Source of the DNA: AVCC01 sp041736255
GTDB lineage: Bacteria; Pseudomonadota; Gammaproteobacteria; Burkholderiales; Burkholderiaceae_D
Assembly (NCBI GenBank): GCA_041736255.1
Contig: JBGSTZ010000143.1
Span: 1 to 50,329, forward strand
Direction of reading: 5' to 3'
DNA: 50,329 nucleotides
In this document: piece by piece, positions 15,654-23,859 of the stretch
How positions within the stretch are numbered: the stretch's first letter is position 1
How the letters are laid out: every line of letters starts with the position of its first letter
Notes under the pieces: model-generated
Databases searched by the model: none
Told to the model about the DNA's origin: nothing
The model's input: the letters and a program-made list of their open reading frames with translations, nothing else
Made by a program: the position numbers and the translations under genes

Positions 15654-16619
15654 ATGGCATTGCCCGCCGTACTGCAAAATCTACGTCTTCCCGTCATCGG
15701 CTCTCCGCTGTTCATTGCCAGCGGCCCAGCCTTGGTAATTGCCCAATGCAAGGCTGGCATCGTCGGTGCGTTTCCTGCCCTCAATGCGCGCCCGGCGGAA
15801 TTGCTCGACACTTGGCTTACGCAGATGCAGGCCGAACTGGCGACCTGGCAGGCAGCCAATCCTGACGCAATAGTGGGGCCGATCGCGGTCAACCAGATCG
15901 TGCATCAATCGAATGACCGGTTGGCGCACGATGTCGAGGTTTGCGTCAAGCACAGGATTCCGATCATCATTTCCTCGTTACGGGCACCGCCGCAAGAAAT
16001 GCTGGATGCGATCCACAGTTACGGCGGCATCGTGCTGCACGACGTGATTTCGATCCGTCATGCGCAAAAGGCGCTGGAAGCTGGTGTCGATGGCTTGATT
16101 CTGGTGGCGGCCGGGGCCGGCGGTCATGCCGGTGCTTTGTCGCCGTTCGCGCTGGTGGGCGAGATCCGCAAGTTTTTCGCCGGGCCAATCGCCCTATCGG
16201 GTTCGATCGCCAGCGGCGACGCGATCCTGGCCGCGCAGGCGATGGGCGCTGATCTGGCGTACATCGGCTCTCGCTGGTTGGCCACCAAAGAGTCGAATGT
16301 GAGCGACGATTACCGCAATGCGATTGTGGAATCGGCGGCGTCCGACATCGTCTACACCAACTTATTTACCGGCGTGCATGGCAACTACCTGAAAAAGTCC
16401 ATTGTCCAGGCCGGACTGGACCCGGAAAACTTGCCGCAAGCAGATAAGACGGCGATGAATTTCGGCTCCGGTGGCAGCCAGGCCAAGGCTTGGCGCGATA
16501 TCTGGGGTGCCGGGCAAGGCGTCGGCTTAATGACCGATGTGCCGACAGTGGCTGAGATGGTGGCGCGCCTGAAAGACGAGTACGATGCGGCCAAACGGCG
16601 GATTTGCACCAATATGTGA
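15654..16619 (+). CDS. Nitronate monooxygenase family protein (2-nitropropane dioxygenase-like)
   Basis: 321 residues of a TIM-barrel flavoprotein. The N-terminus LRLPVIGSPLFIASGPALVIA and the loop VAAGAGGHAGALSPFAL, with the conserved His158, identify the NMO/NPD family; SGSIASGDAILAAQAMGAD is the FMN phosphate-binding region. It differs from the paralogue at 1195-2256 in having GAGGHAG rather than EAGGHRG, a subfamily often annotated as enoyl-reductase-like or nitronate monooxygenase without proof. GAGGT lies 5 bases before the ATG. It is not part of the divergent PKS operon. Confidence 0.82.
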   Translation: MALPAVLQNLRLPVIGSPLFIASGPALVIAQCKAGIVGAFPALNARPAELLDTWLTQMQAELATWQAANPDAIVGPIAVNQIVHQSNDRLAHDVEVCVKHRIPIIISSLRAPPQEMLDAIHSYGGIVLHDVISIRHAQKALEAGVDGLILVAAGAGGHAGALSPFALVGEIRKFFAGPIALSGSIASGDAILAAQAMGADLAYIGSRWLATKESNVSDDYRNAIVESAASDIVYTNLFTGVHGNYLKKSIVQAGLDPENLPQADKTAMNFGSGGSQAKAWRDIWGAGQGVGLMTDVPTVAEMVARLKDEYDAAKRRICTNM

Positions 16620-16622
16620 GCG

Positions 16623-16695
16623 CTGTAGGTGCGAATTTATTCGCATCAGCTCGCATGAAAAAATGTTAAGAGTGCGAATGAATTCGCACCTACAG
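16623..16695. repeat. REP-like palindromic element
   Basis: Arms of 23 bases, starting CTGTAGGTGCGAATTTATTC at 16623 and ending GAATTCGCACCTACAG at 16695, match at 22 positions around a 27-base loop. Its GTGCGAAT...ATTCGCAC composition and position just past a stop codon are typical of dispersed REP sequences. Confidence 0.7.
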
Positions 16696-16790
16696 GCCAA
16701 TTGCATCCGAATGGGGAGTATCGCCGATATTGTCACCGCTCAGATCGGCAGGACCTAAGCCGCATAGAGGTGTGCGAACCCACCCCACAA

Positions 16791-16826
16791 AAAAATCCGC
16801 CAATCTTGCGAGTGGCGGATTTTTTT
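16791..16826. terminator. Bidirectional intrinsic terminator (dsbA / nitronate monooxygenase)
   Basis: AAATCCGCCA (16793-16802) pairs with TGGCGGATTT (16813-16822), with a 10-base loop. A run of A on the left and a run of T on the right give a U-tract on either strand. It lies between convergent genes and should serve both. Confidence 0.85.
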
Positions 16827-16856
16827 GGACCGAATATTTTGGACTGACAAATTCTA

Positions 16857-17570
16857 TTATTTTTTCAAAGTTGCTGCGGCTATGACTGGCTTGGCCGTTT
16901 CGCCCAGCTCCTTGGCGGTTTTTGCGACCAGGAAATCCATCACTTTCAACGCGGCAGCCTGCAACGCGGCTTCTGGCTGTCTGCCGTCCAGGCCGGCAGC
17001 AGCGATGGAAGGCGAAGTGATGTAGCGCCCGCCGATGGCGATGGTGGGTACGCCATCAATCTTGTAGGCTGCTTGCAATTGGGTAGCGATGCGGGTTTTT
17101 GCCTGCACCCCGAATGAATTGTACATATCGGTGAATTTTTTCTTGTCGACGCCCTGTTTGGCAATGAAATCGGCAATCGATGCATCCTTGTCGAGCGACT
17201 GACGTTCAACGTGAATCGCATTGAATACTTTGGAGTTCAATTGCGCACTAAGACCGAGCGCATCCAGTGCGTAATACAAGCGCTGCTGCGGTATGAAAGA
17301 GTCATTGAAAGCGACTGGCACCCGTTTGAAGACGATATTGTCGCCCTGTTTTTTGACCCAGTTCTCCAGCGCCGGCTCGAATGCATGGCAGTGCGGGCAG
17401 CTGTACCAAAAAAACTCAGTGACCTCAACTTTTTTGCCGGAGTCGGTTTTCTGCACTTTGTCCAGCGTACGGTAATCGACGCCGCTTTTTGGATTATCGG
17501 GAGCAGCGCTGACGGACAGTGCTAGCAGGCTTAAGCCAAGAGTAGCAAACAGTTTAGGTAAAAAACGCAT
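16857..17570 (-). CDS. dsbA: Thiol:disulfide interchange protein DsbA
   Basis: 237 residues. A Sec signal peptide (MRFLPKLFATLGLSLLALSVSAA) is followed by a thioredoxin fold with the redox motif CPHC at 58-61, the classic DsbA active site, in the context FFWYSCPHCHAFEP. The cis-proline loop is GVPTIAIGG. It oxidises cysteine pairs in exported proteins and is reoxidised by DsbB. AAGGAAA lies about 6 bases before the ATG. It follows the SPOR-protein gene by 19 bases on the same strand. An extended C-terminus (AKELGETAKPVIAAATLKK) is longer than in the E. coli protein. Confidence 0.95.
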   Translation of the reverse strand: MRFLPKLFATLGLSLLALSVSAAPDNPKSGVDYRTLDKVQKTDSGKKVEVTEFFWYSCPHCHAFEPALENWVKKQGDNIVFKRVPVAFNDSFIPQQRLYYALDALGLSAQLNSKVFNAIHVERQSLDKDASIADFIAKQGVDKKKFTDMYNSFGVQAKTRIATQLQAAYKIDGVPTIAIGGRYITSPSIAAAGLDGRQPEAALQAAALKVMDFLVAKTAKELGETAKPVIAAATLKK

Positions 17571-17589
17571 ACAACTTTCCTTTTTCGGG

Positions 17590-18198
17590 TTATTTAGGGC
17601 TACGCACTACAGCGACATCAACACCATTGTCTGACAGTTTTTCGCGAATACGGTTCATTGTTTCGATCTGACCAAAAGGGCCGACGCGCACCCGATACAG
17701 GGTGCCGCTATCGGACAGGCGCTCGGTCACACGCGCCTCGACCCCGAGCAAAGCCAGCTTGGCCCGGGTACTGTCGGCATCTTCCTGCTGGCGAAACGCG
17801 CCCGCTTGCAGATAATAAATGTATTTATCTTCGCTGGCGGCTGGCGGCGAGGGTAATGGTGATGCCGTCACTGGCGTGACATTTTCTGCCGGCTGGACCG
17901 GCTCGCGAGCAGCTTCCTTGGCCGCCTCCCTATTGCCATACATCGGCTTGTTAGGGTCGACCACAATGGCACCGCCACTACCCTCGACGGCTTTCGGTTG
18001 GGCGCCCTTAGTGATAAAAGGAAAGCCTGCTTTGGTAACGCTCAGTGCGACCAACAGTGCGATCCCGAGGCCGATGATCAAGCCGACAATCAGACCCAGC
18101 AAGGTGCCGCCTCGCTGTCCGCGGCTGCTTGCTTTACTTAATGTTTTGCTTGGTGTTTTACTTGGTGCATTACTGGTTTTTTTGGGTTGGGTTGCCAT
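17590..18198 (-). CDS. SPOR-domain membrane protein (FtsN-like)
   Basis: 202 residues. A Lys/Ser/Thr-rich cytosolic tail (1-30) precedes one membrane helix (about 32-54), a Pro-rich periplasmic linker and a C-terminal SPOR domain (about 122-200, YIYYLQAGAFRQQEDAD to VDVAVVRSPK). SPOR domains bind denuded septal peptidoglycan, so a role in cell division like that of FtsN is likely, though the N-terminal FtsN essential motif is not clear. It lies between argS (19 bases) and dsbA, an order I associate with Burkholderiales genomes. Cotranscription with argS is probable. Confidence 0.88.
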   Translation of the reverse strand: MATQPKKTSNAPSKTPSKTLSKASSRGQRGGTLLGLIVGLIIGLGIALLVALSVTKAGFPFITKGAQPKAVEGSGGAIVVDPNKPMYGNREAAKEAAREPVQPAENVTPVTASPLPSPPAASEDKYIYYLQAGAFRQQEDADSTRAKLALLGVEARVTERLSDSGTLYRVRVGPFGQIETMNRIREKLSDNGVDVAVVRSPK

Positions 18199-18217
18199 AC
18201 TTTTCCGATTACATCGA

Positions 18218-19948
18218 TTACATTTTTGCTGGAGCCGAAACGCCGATCAGCGCCAAGCCATTTCGCAATACTTGCCGTGTGGCACAGACTAGCGCCAGTC
18301 GCGCCATTTTCAGCGGTACATCATCGACCAGCACACGTTCTGCATTGTAGTAGCTATGCAATTCACCTGCCAGATCGCGCAGGTAAAACGCCACCTGATG
18401 CGGCCCTAATTCTTCCAGCGCATGTTCCAGCGCCTCCGGATATTCGGCCAACTTGGCCAGCAGCGAGGCTTCGCGCGGGGCCGTCAAAGGCGACAAATCG
18501 ACGCCAGCCAAAGTGGCCGCATCGCCGCCCCACAGTTCCAGCATGCGGCAGATCCGCGCATGTGCGTATTGCACATAATACACAGGGTTTTCGTCCGATT
18601 GTGCCAACGCGACATCGACATCGAACACGAACTCGGTATCGGCTTTGCGCGAAATCAAGAAGAAACGCACCGCATCGCGTCCGCGCGTCAGGTCGCCGGC
18701 ATTGTTCTCGCCCGCCGACCATTCGATCAGGTCGCGCACCGTTACGTACGAGCCGGCGCGCTTGGAGATTTTCACCTCTTCGCCGTCCTTCATCACGGTC
18801 ACCATCTTGTGCAGCACGTAACTCGGGTAGCCTTGCGGAATCCCCATGTCGACCGCCTGCAAGCCGGCACGCACACGAGCGATGGTGCCGTGATGGTCGG
18901 AACCCTGAATGTTGATCGCCCGAGTAAAGCCGCGCTGCCATTTGGTGATGTGATAGGCGACATCCGGCACGAAATAAGTAAAGGTGCCGTCGGATTTTTG
19001 CATCACGCGGTCTTTGTCGTCGCCGTAGTCGGTGGTGCGCAGCCACAGCGCGCCATCCTGTTCATACGTTTTGCCGGCTTTCACCAGCGTATCGACCGTG
19101 CTGGCGACTTTGCCGTCACTGTATAGCGACGATTCGAGATAGTAATGGTCGAATTTGACGCCGAATGCGAGCAAATCCAGGTCTTGCTCGCGCCGCAAGT
19201 AAGCGACCGCAAAGCCGCGGATCGAATCGAGATCGTCGACCGCGCCGCTGGCTGCGACCGAAGCGCCGTCGCTACCGACCACCGTCTTGCCGGCCAGGAA
19301 ATCCTGCGCGATATCGTTGATGTATTCGCCGTTGTAGGCGGATTCCGGCCAAGCCTCGTCGAGCGGCGTCCAACCCTGAGCGCGTGCCTGCACCGACAGC
19401 GCCAGATTGCCGATCTGAACCCCGGCATCGTTGTAATAAAATTCCCGCGTGACCGCGTAACCCTGCGCGTCCAACAGCGCTGCCAGCGCATCGCCCAGCG
19501 CACCTTGACGGCCATGGCCGACATGCAAGGGACCGGTCGGATTGGCGGAAACGAATTCGACCACCACTTTCTGACCAGCGCCGACTGCGCTTCTGCCGTA
19601 CTGCGTGGTTTCCGTCAGCACCGTCTTGATTACCGCCTGCCGCGCCGCAGCCGACAGGCGCAAATTGATGAAGCCAGGCCCGGCGATTTCGGCTGCTTCG
19701 ATCAAGTTTCCCTGCCCCGCCTGCCCCGCTTGCGCCATCAGCGCAGCAACGATGGTTTGCGCCAGTTCGCGCGGATTTTTCTTCAATTGCTTGGATAACT
19801 GCATCGCGATATTGCACGCGCAATCACCATGCGCCGGATCGCGCGGGCGCTCCAGCGAGACCTTCGCCTGCACGTCGGTGCCGGCCAGCAAAGGCGCCAG
19901 CGCCGTATTAATAAGTTCGAGAATCTGTTGTTTTTGGTCGGCAAGCAT
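18218..19948 (-). CDS. argS: Arginyl-tRNA synthetase
   Basis: 576 residues, normal length. Class I signatures are present: the HIGH-type motif HVGHG (142-146) after EFVSANPTGPL, and the KMSKS-type motif reads VKISKRAG, a common ArgRS variant. The N-terminal Add-1 domain and C-terminal DALR anticodon-binding domain (VYYVQYAHARICRMLE onward) are complete. The enzyme charges tRNA-Arg with arginine using ATP. The start at 19948 (MLADQKQQ) is chosen by family length; the open frame to 20155 has no homology, and no strong Shine-Dalgarno is seen. It heads a probable argS - SPOR - dsbA unit. Confidence 0.96.
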   Translation of the reverse strand: MLADQKQQILELINTALAPLLAGTDVQAKVSLERPRDPAHGDCACNIAMQLSKQLKKNPRELAQTIVAALMAQAGQAGQGNLIEAAEIAGPGFINLRLSAAARQAVIKTVLTETTQYGRSAVGAGQKVVVEFVSANPTGPLHVGHGRQGALGDALAALLDAQGYAVTREFYYNDAGVQIGNLALSVQARAQGWTPLDEAWPESAYNGEYINDIAQDFLAGKTVVGSDGASVAASGAVDDLDSIRGFAVAYLRREQDLDLLAFGVKFDHYYLESSLYSDGKVASTVDTLVKAGKTYEQDGALWLRTTDYGDDKDRVMQKSDGTFTYFVPDVAYHITKWQRGFTRAINIQGSDHHGTIARVRAGLQAVDMGIPQGYPSYVLHKMVTVMKDGEEVKISKRAGSYVTVRDLIEWSAGENNAGDLTRGRDAVRFFLISRKADTEFVFDVDVALAQSDENPVYYVQYAHARICRMLELWGGDAATLAGVDLSPLTAPREASLLAKLAEYPEALEHALEELGPHQVAFYLRDLAGELHSYYNAERVLVDDVPLKMARLALVCATRQVLRNGLALIGVSAPAKM

Positions 19949-20432
19949 GGGGGTTGGGGCGCAGCGGCATGACCGCTTGCGATAAATGTATTGATGGGCG
20001 CAATTATACTGGCATGTCCTGGGCCTGAAGTTGGGCCGTATTTGGCCTGTCCATGCGCGGCGCTGCTGCAACCTAACGTGCAATCGCATGAAAAAAGGGC
20101 CGGAGAGCCAGAGCCTTATAGCACTGCTGCCAGCGTTGAGCGCAATGGGAGGCACGTCCGCCTCAGACCCAGCCCAAACTTTTTCAAGTTCAACACATAG
20201 TCTGATCTAGATCAGCGTTACATACTTGCCTACATGCTGTACAAGCAATTTGCATGACATGGCTATGCTAGTATCGAATGATTGTTTCGTTGCGCAGCTG
20301 CAAGCTAGCTCCGGCTGAAATGTGCTTGTTAAAAAGTTTTTGCTATGCATTAACGGCGTTTCATCGTTCGGCACCGGCCACCAGATTGCGACTAAAGATT
20401 TTGATTTAATGTTGAAGACGGAGGGTATTGCT
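19949..20432. other. Divergent intergenic region upstream of argS
   Basis: 484 bases with no supportable gene. It holds the promoter region of argS and of the small gene at 20433, and the 14-bp palindrome at 20202-20215. No tRNA or repeat found. Confidence 0.5.
20202..20215. promoter_or_regulatory. FNR/Anr-like palindrome
   Basis: CTGATCTAGATCAG is a perfect 14-bp palindrome. It keeps the TGAT-N4-ATCA core of the FNR/Anr box (consensus TTGAT-N4-ATCAA) but has C and G at the outermost positions. It lies about 220 bases upstream of the small gene at 20433. Confidence 0.35.
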
Positions 20433-20618
20433 GTGGACCGTATGATTAAAAATAATTACGCCAGCACCGCGCAGTTGAAGGAATTGATGACTGCGCCGCC
20501 AATGACTGCAGAACAACACGCCAAGCTGATGCGCAAACGCATTGCGCATCGCAGGATGCTGGAGGATGCCAGAGAAAGCCACCTGCAAAACAGCGCGGAC
20601 TGGGAATTTTCCGGTTAA
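20433..20618 (+). CDS. Small charged protein of unknown function (61 aa), GTG start
   Basis: The frame is open from 20322, but GGAGGG seven bases upstream of a GTG at 20433 gives by far the best start. The resulting protein is MDRMIKNNYAS..., rich in Lys, Arg, His and Met, with a predicted long helix (MTAEQHAKLMRKRIAHRRMLEDARESHL). No family recognised and no cysteine or signal peptide. It is convergent with rep. A regulatory or nucleic-acid-binding role is only a guess from charge. Confidence 0.5.
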   Translation: MDRMIKNNYASTAQLKELMTAPPMTAEQHAKLMRKRIAHRRMLEDARESHLQNSADWEFSG

Positions 20619-20645
20619 TACACACAAGTGCCAACGGTTGACCGG

Positions 20646-22688
20646 TTAGCCCGCTCTGGGCTTGGACAGCAATGCTTTCAAATTCGCCAGCCGGTTCTGC
20701 GGCGTGATGATTTCGTCCTCTGTCGGTACCGCATCGCCTTCCTCTAGCTTCATTTCCTGAATGAAGCGTGAGATGTCGCAATGCACGCTTTCGCGTGCGC
20801 GCATGCGCTTCTTGCACCAGCTGATATGCAGCGTGCGCTGGGCGCGAGTGATGCCGACGTACATCAGCCGCCGCTCTTCCTCGATCCGGGCTCCTAATAT
20901 TTCAATCGGCACTTCGCCCTCGCTGCCATTGCCTTTGTGCGGCAAGATGCCTTCTTCGACGCCGACCAGAAACACGTGCGGAAACTCCAGTCCTTTGGAT
21001 GCGTGCAAGGTTGACATCCGCACCGCGTCGGGCTCTTCATCCTTACCCTCCAGCATCGTCATCAGCGCCACCATTTGCGTCAAATCAAGTAAGCTTTTCT
21101 CGGCCGCGCTGCCATCCCTGCCGCCAGCGCCTTTTTCTTTCAGCCAGGTGGTGAAATCGAGCGTGTTTTGCCATTTGCTCTGGGCCGCGCGGTCGTCGAA
21201 GCTGTCGTACAGATAGGCTTCGTAATTGATTTCTTTCATCATGTCGTCGAGCAATTCAGAAGCCTGCCCTTCCCGATGTGCATGCATTTCAAGTTGATTG
21301 ATGAACGTGCAAAATTTCCGCAGCGGATACAGTTGGCGGTCGGCCAGTTGCGCTTCGATGCCGCCCTTGAAAACCGCTTCAAACAACGAACATTGCCACT
21401 GGCCGGCAACCCGGCCCAGCGTTTCCAGCGTCGACTGGCCGACGCCGCGCTTAGGCGTAGTGACCGCGCGGATGAAAGCCGGGTCGTCGTCCTGATTGGC
21501 GACCAGGCGCAGATAGCTGACGACATCCTTGATTTCAGCCTTGTCGAAAAAACTCTGACCGCCCGAAATCGTGTACGGAATGCGCTCCTTGCGCAGCGCC
21601 TGCTCGATCACCCGCGCCTGATGATTGCCGCGGTACAGAATCGCGTAATCTGAATATTGGGTGCGGCGCTCGAAGCGATGGGCCGACAGAATTATGGCGA
21701 TTTGTTCGGCTTCCTGCTCGTTGTCTTGCATGCCGAGCACTTTGATCGGCTCGCCCAGACCGTGCTCGGACCAGAGTTCTTTCTCGAACAGTTTCGGATT
21801 GTTGGAAATCACCGCGTTGGCAGCTTGCAGGATGCGGGTAGTGGAGCGGTAATTCTGTTCCAGCTTGATGATCTTCAGATCGGGGAAATCGACTTGCAGG
21901 GTTTTCAGGTTTTCTACCGTGGCGCCGCGCCAGGCGTAAATCGCCTGATCGTCGTCGCCCACTGCGGTAAACAACGGCTTTTTGCCGGGACCGGACACCA
22001 GCAGCTTGACCAGTTCGTACTGGCAGGTATTGGTATCCTGGTATTCGTCCACCAGCAGATATCGCAGGCGGCGCTGCCATTTGTCGCGCACCGCCTCATC
22101 GGTGCGAAACAGTTCGACCGGCAAGCGAATCAGGTCGTCGAAATCGACCGCCTGATAAGCCGACAAGGTGGCCACATAATTACGGTAAATCCGCGCAGCT
22201 TGCGCTTCATCTTCGTCGATGGCCTGCTTCAGTGCGGTATCGGGGTCGATCAGATTGTTTTTCCACAGCGACATCGCACTCTGGATACGGCGGATCAGCT
22301 GCTTGTCGGTGGTGATCGCCAAATCCTGCACCAGCGAAAAGCAGTCGTCGCTGTCCATGATCGAGAAACGGTCTTTAAGCCCAAGTGATTTGGCCTCTTG
22401 CCGCAGAATTTTCACGCCCAGCGAATGGAACGTCGATACCGTCAACTGCTTGGCCTTGCGCGGCTCTTTCAACAGTCTGGCGATGCGCTCCTGCATTTCT
22501 AGCGCGGCCTTGTTGGTGAAAGTCAGCGCGGCGACGTTTTTGGCTTCATAGCCGCAATCTTCGATCAAATGCGCGATCTTTTGCGTGATCACGCGGGTCT
22601 TGCCGGAACCCGCGCCGGCCAGCACCAGACAAGGGCCGTCCATGTAATGAACCGCATCGCGTTGCGGGGTATTCAGACCGTGGGACAT
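20646..22688 (-). CDS. rep: ATP-dependent DNA helicase Rep (UvrD/Rep superfamily 1A)
   Basis: 680 residues, matching E. coli Rep in length and along its whole sequence. Walker A is AGAGSGKT (24-31), Walker B/motif II DEYQDT (214-219), motif III GDDDQAIYAWRGA, motif IV YRSTTRIL and motif VI EERRLMYVGITRAQ. The C-terminal LANLKALLSKPRAG matches the Rep tail. It unwinds DNA 3' to 5' and clears protein obstacles ahead of replication forks; in E. coli it contacts DnaB. No clear ribosome-binding site. Rep fits better than UvrD or PcrA because of the N-terminus and the ELVKLLV segment. Confidence 0.94.
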   Translation of the reverse strand: MSHGLNTPQRDAVHYMDGPCLVLAGAGSGKTRVITQKIAHLIEDCGYEAKNVAALTFTNKAALEMQERIARLLKEPRKAKQLTVSTFHSLGVKILRQEAKSLGLKDRFSIMDSDDCFSLVQDLAITTDKQLIRRIQSAMSLWKNNLIDPDTALKQAIDEDEAQAARIYRNYVATLSAYQAVDFDDLIRLPVELFRTDEAVRDKWQRRLRYLLVDEYQDTNTCQYELVKLLVSGPGKKPLFTAVGDDDQAIYAWRGATVENLKTLQVDFPDLKIIKLEQNYRSTTRILQAANAVISNNPKLFEKELWSEHGLGEPIKVLGMQDNEQEAEQIAIILSAHRFERRTQYSDYAILYRGNHQARVIEQALRKERIPYTISGGQSFFDKAEIKDVVSYLRLVANQDDDPAFIRAVTTPKRGVGQSTLETLGRVAGQWQCSLFEAVFKGGIEAQLADRQLYPLRKFCTFINQLEMHAHREGQASELLDDMMKEINYEAYLYDSFDDRAAQSKWQNTLDFTTWLKEKGAGGRDGSAAEKSLLDLTQMVALMTMLEGKDEEPDAVRMSTLHASKGLEFPHVFLVGVEEGILPHKGNGSEGEVPIEILGARIEEERRLMYVGITRAQRTLHISWCKKRMRARESVHCDISRFIQEMKLEEGDAVPTEDEIITPQNRLANLKALLSKPRAG

Positions 22689-22764
22689 GGCAAGACAGAC
22701 TTAGGATAAACAAGGCGAATCATTGTAGCAGCGCAGGACGAGAGCTAACGCACAGCGCAAACAA

Positions 22765-22790
22765 CAAAGCCGGCACCAGGGCCGGCTTTG
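22765..22790 (-). terminator. Intrinsic terminator after outer-membrane protein gene
   Basis: CAAAGCCGGC (22765-22774) pairs perfectly with GCCGGCTTTG (22781-22790) around a 6-base loop. It lies 20 bases past the stop of the minus-strand gene at 22810; the minus-strand tail is T-rich but interrupted (TTGTTGTTTG). Confidence 0.75.
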
Positions 22791-22809
22791 TTTTTACAGC
22801 AGCAACTTC

Positions 22810-23361
22810 TTAGAACTTGTAGCGCAGACCAATCGAGACCAGATCCGCTTTTATGTTACCGCCATCTTCATCCAGCACTTTACCGAAGTTTTCGTATTCG
22901 GCCACCATGGACATGTTTGGCGCAAATTTATATGCGGCGCCGATACCGAGCAAAGCAGTGGTGTTTCTTTCGGTGTCGCTAAAGCCAGGTGCTCTGATTT
23001 TCGTGCGGTTTACCGATACGCCGACTTTCCCAAACAGCGAGATCTGTTCGCTCAATGGCAGCGTACCGGTGCCGGCCAGATACAACGACTGTGGCTTGGA
23101 GCTAGCATTTACAGGGCCAAAAGACTTATCAGCTTCACCAAAATTCACATAACCGAGCTCAACACCCAGATTCGGAGTGAATTCGTGTCCACCGTACAGC
23201 TTGAAGCTGGCGTCGTTATCCTTGAATGAGCCAAACCCATCAACCCTTGCTTTTTGCTCAGCGCGACCGACATTGGCGCCAAGGTACGAAACTTGCGCTT
23301 GGGCGATCAGCGGGAGTGCCAGAGCAGCCCCGAGGATGGTTGCGATTACTTGTTTTTTCAT
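22810..23361 (-). CDS. Outer-membrane beta-barrel protein (OmpA/opacity-like porin family)
   Basis: 183 residues. A signal peptide (MKKQVIATILGAALALPLIAQA) is followed by alternating amphipathic strands consistent with an eight-stranded barrel. The C-terminus ends LRYKF, the terminal aromatic residue that marks proteins inserted by the Bam complex. Conserved-type pieces are KLYGGHEFTPNLGVELGYVN and GIGAAYKFAPNMSMVAEYE. AAAGGAAAC precedes the ATG. There is no C-terminal peptidoglycan-binding OmpA domain. Function may be structural or adhesive; no more can be said. Confidence 0.85.
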   Translation of the reverse strand: MKKQVIATILGAALALPLIAQAQVSYLGANVGRAEQKARVDGFGSFKDNDASFKLYGGHEFTPNLGVELGYVNFGEADKSFGPVNASSKPQSLYLAGTGTLPLSEQISLFGKVGVSVNRTKIRAPGFSDTERNTTALLGIGAAYKFAPNMSMVAEYENFGKVLDEDGGNIKADLVSIGLRYKF

Positions 23362-23859
23362 GAGTAAGTTTCCTTTGATTAAGTTGCTTTAAAAAGGAGG
23401 TGCGACGTTGTGACGTCCTGCCTGTTGCGTCGACTCGATGCTAACATCCGCATTTAAAATTACAAATAAAACAACATAATATGGTAATTAAAAGTCATTA
23501 ATGTTGCAAAAATGTAGCATCGAATTGCTGCACGAAAAAAACAACAGTCTTCCTTTAAGTCGCGACACGTAATTAAAAAATCAATTTTCCATCCAAGCCT
23601 TTCATCCACCCAGCTTTACAAGCTGTGATGTGACAAGCTATAAACTACACAAAAACTACGCATGAACTGGCCTTGTTTAAATTAATCTAAAACAATAAAT
23701 TTTTCCTCATAACAGGATATAGTTTGCGGTCAATATTTTGCCGTACAGAAAAAATATTTGAAAAGCAATTAATATATTCCTTGACCAACCTGGCTGGCCG
23801 CCAAAAATCAATGCTGCCGTTGCGCAATTAACCACACATATTTAGAAAAGTCTCACATT
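23362..23859. other. AT-rich divergent promoter region
   Basis: 498 bases between the outer-membrane barrel (minus) and the chemoreceptor (plus), markedly AT-rich across 23440-23800. No open frame of note, no repeat and no clear sigma-28 promoter for the chemoreceptor. It must hold both promoters. Confidence 0.5.

Noticed and set aside
22765..22790. Terminator of rep
   Set aside because: rep runs away from this hairpin on the minus strand, starting at 22688; the hairpin follows the outer-membrane protein gene instead.
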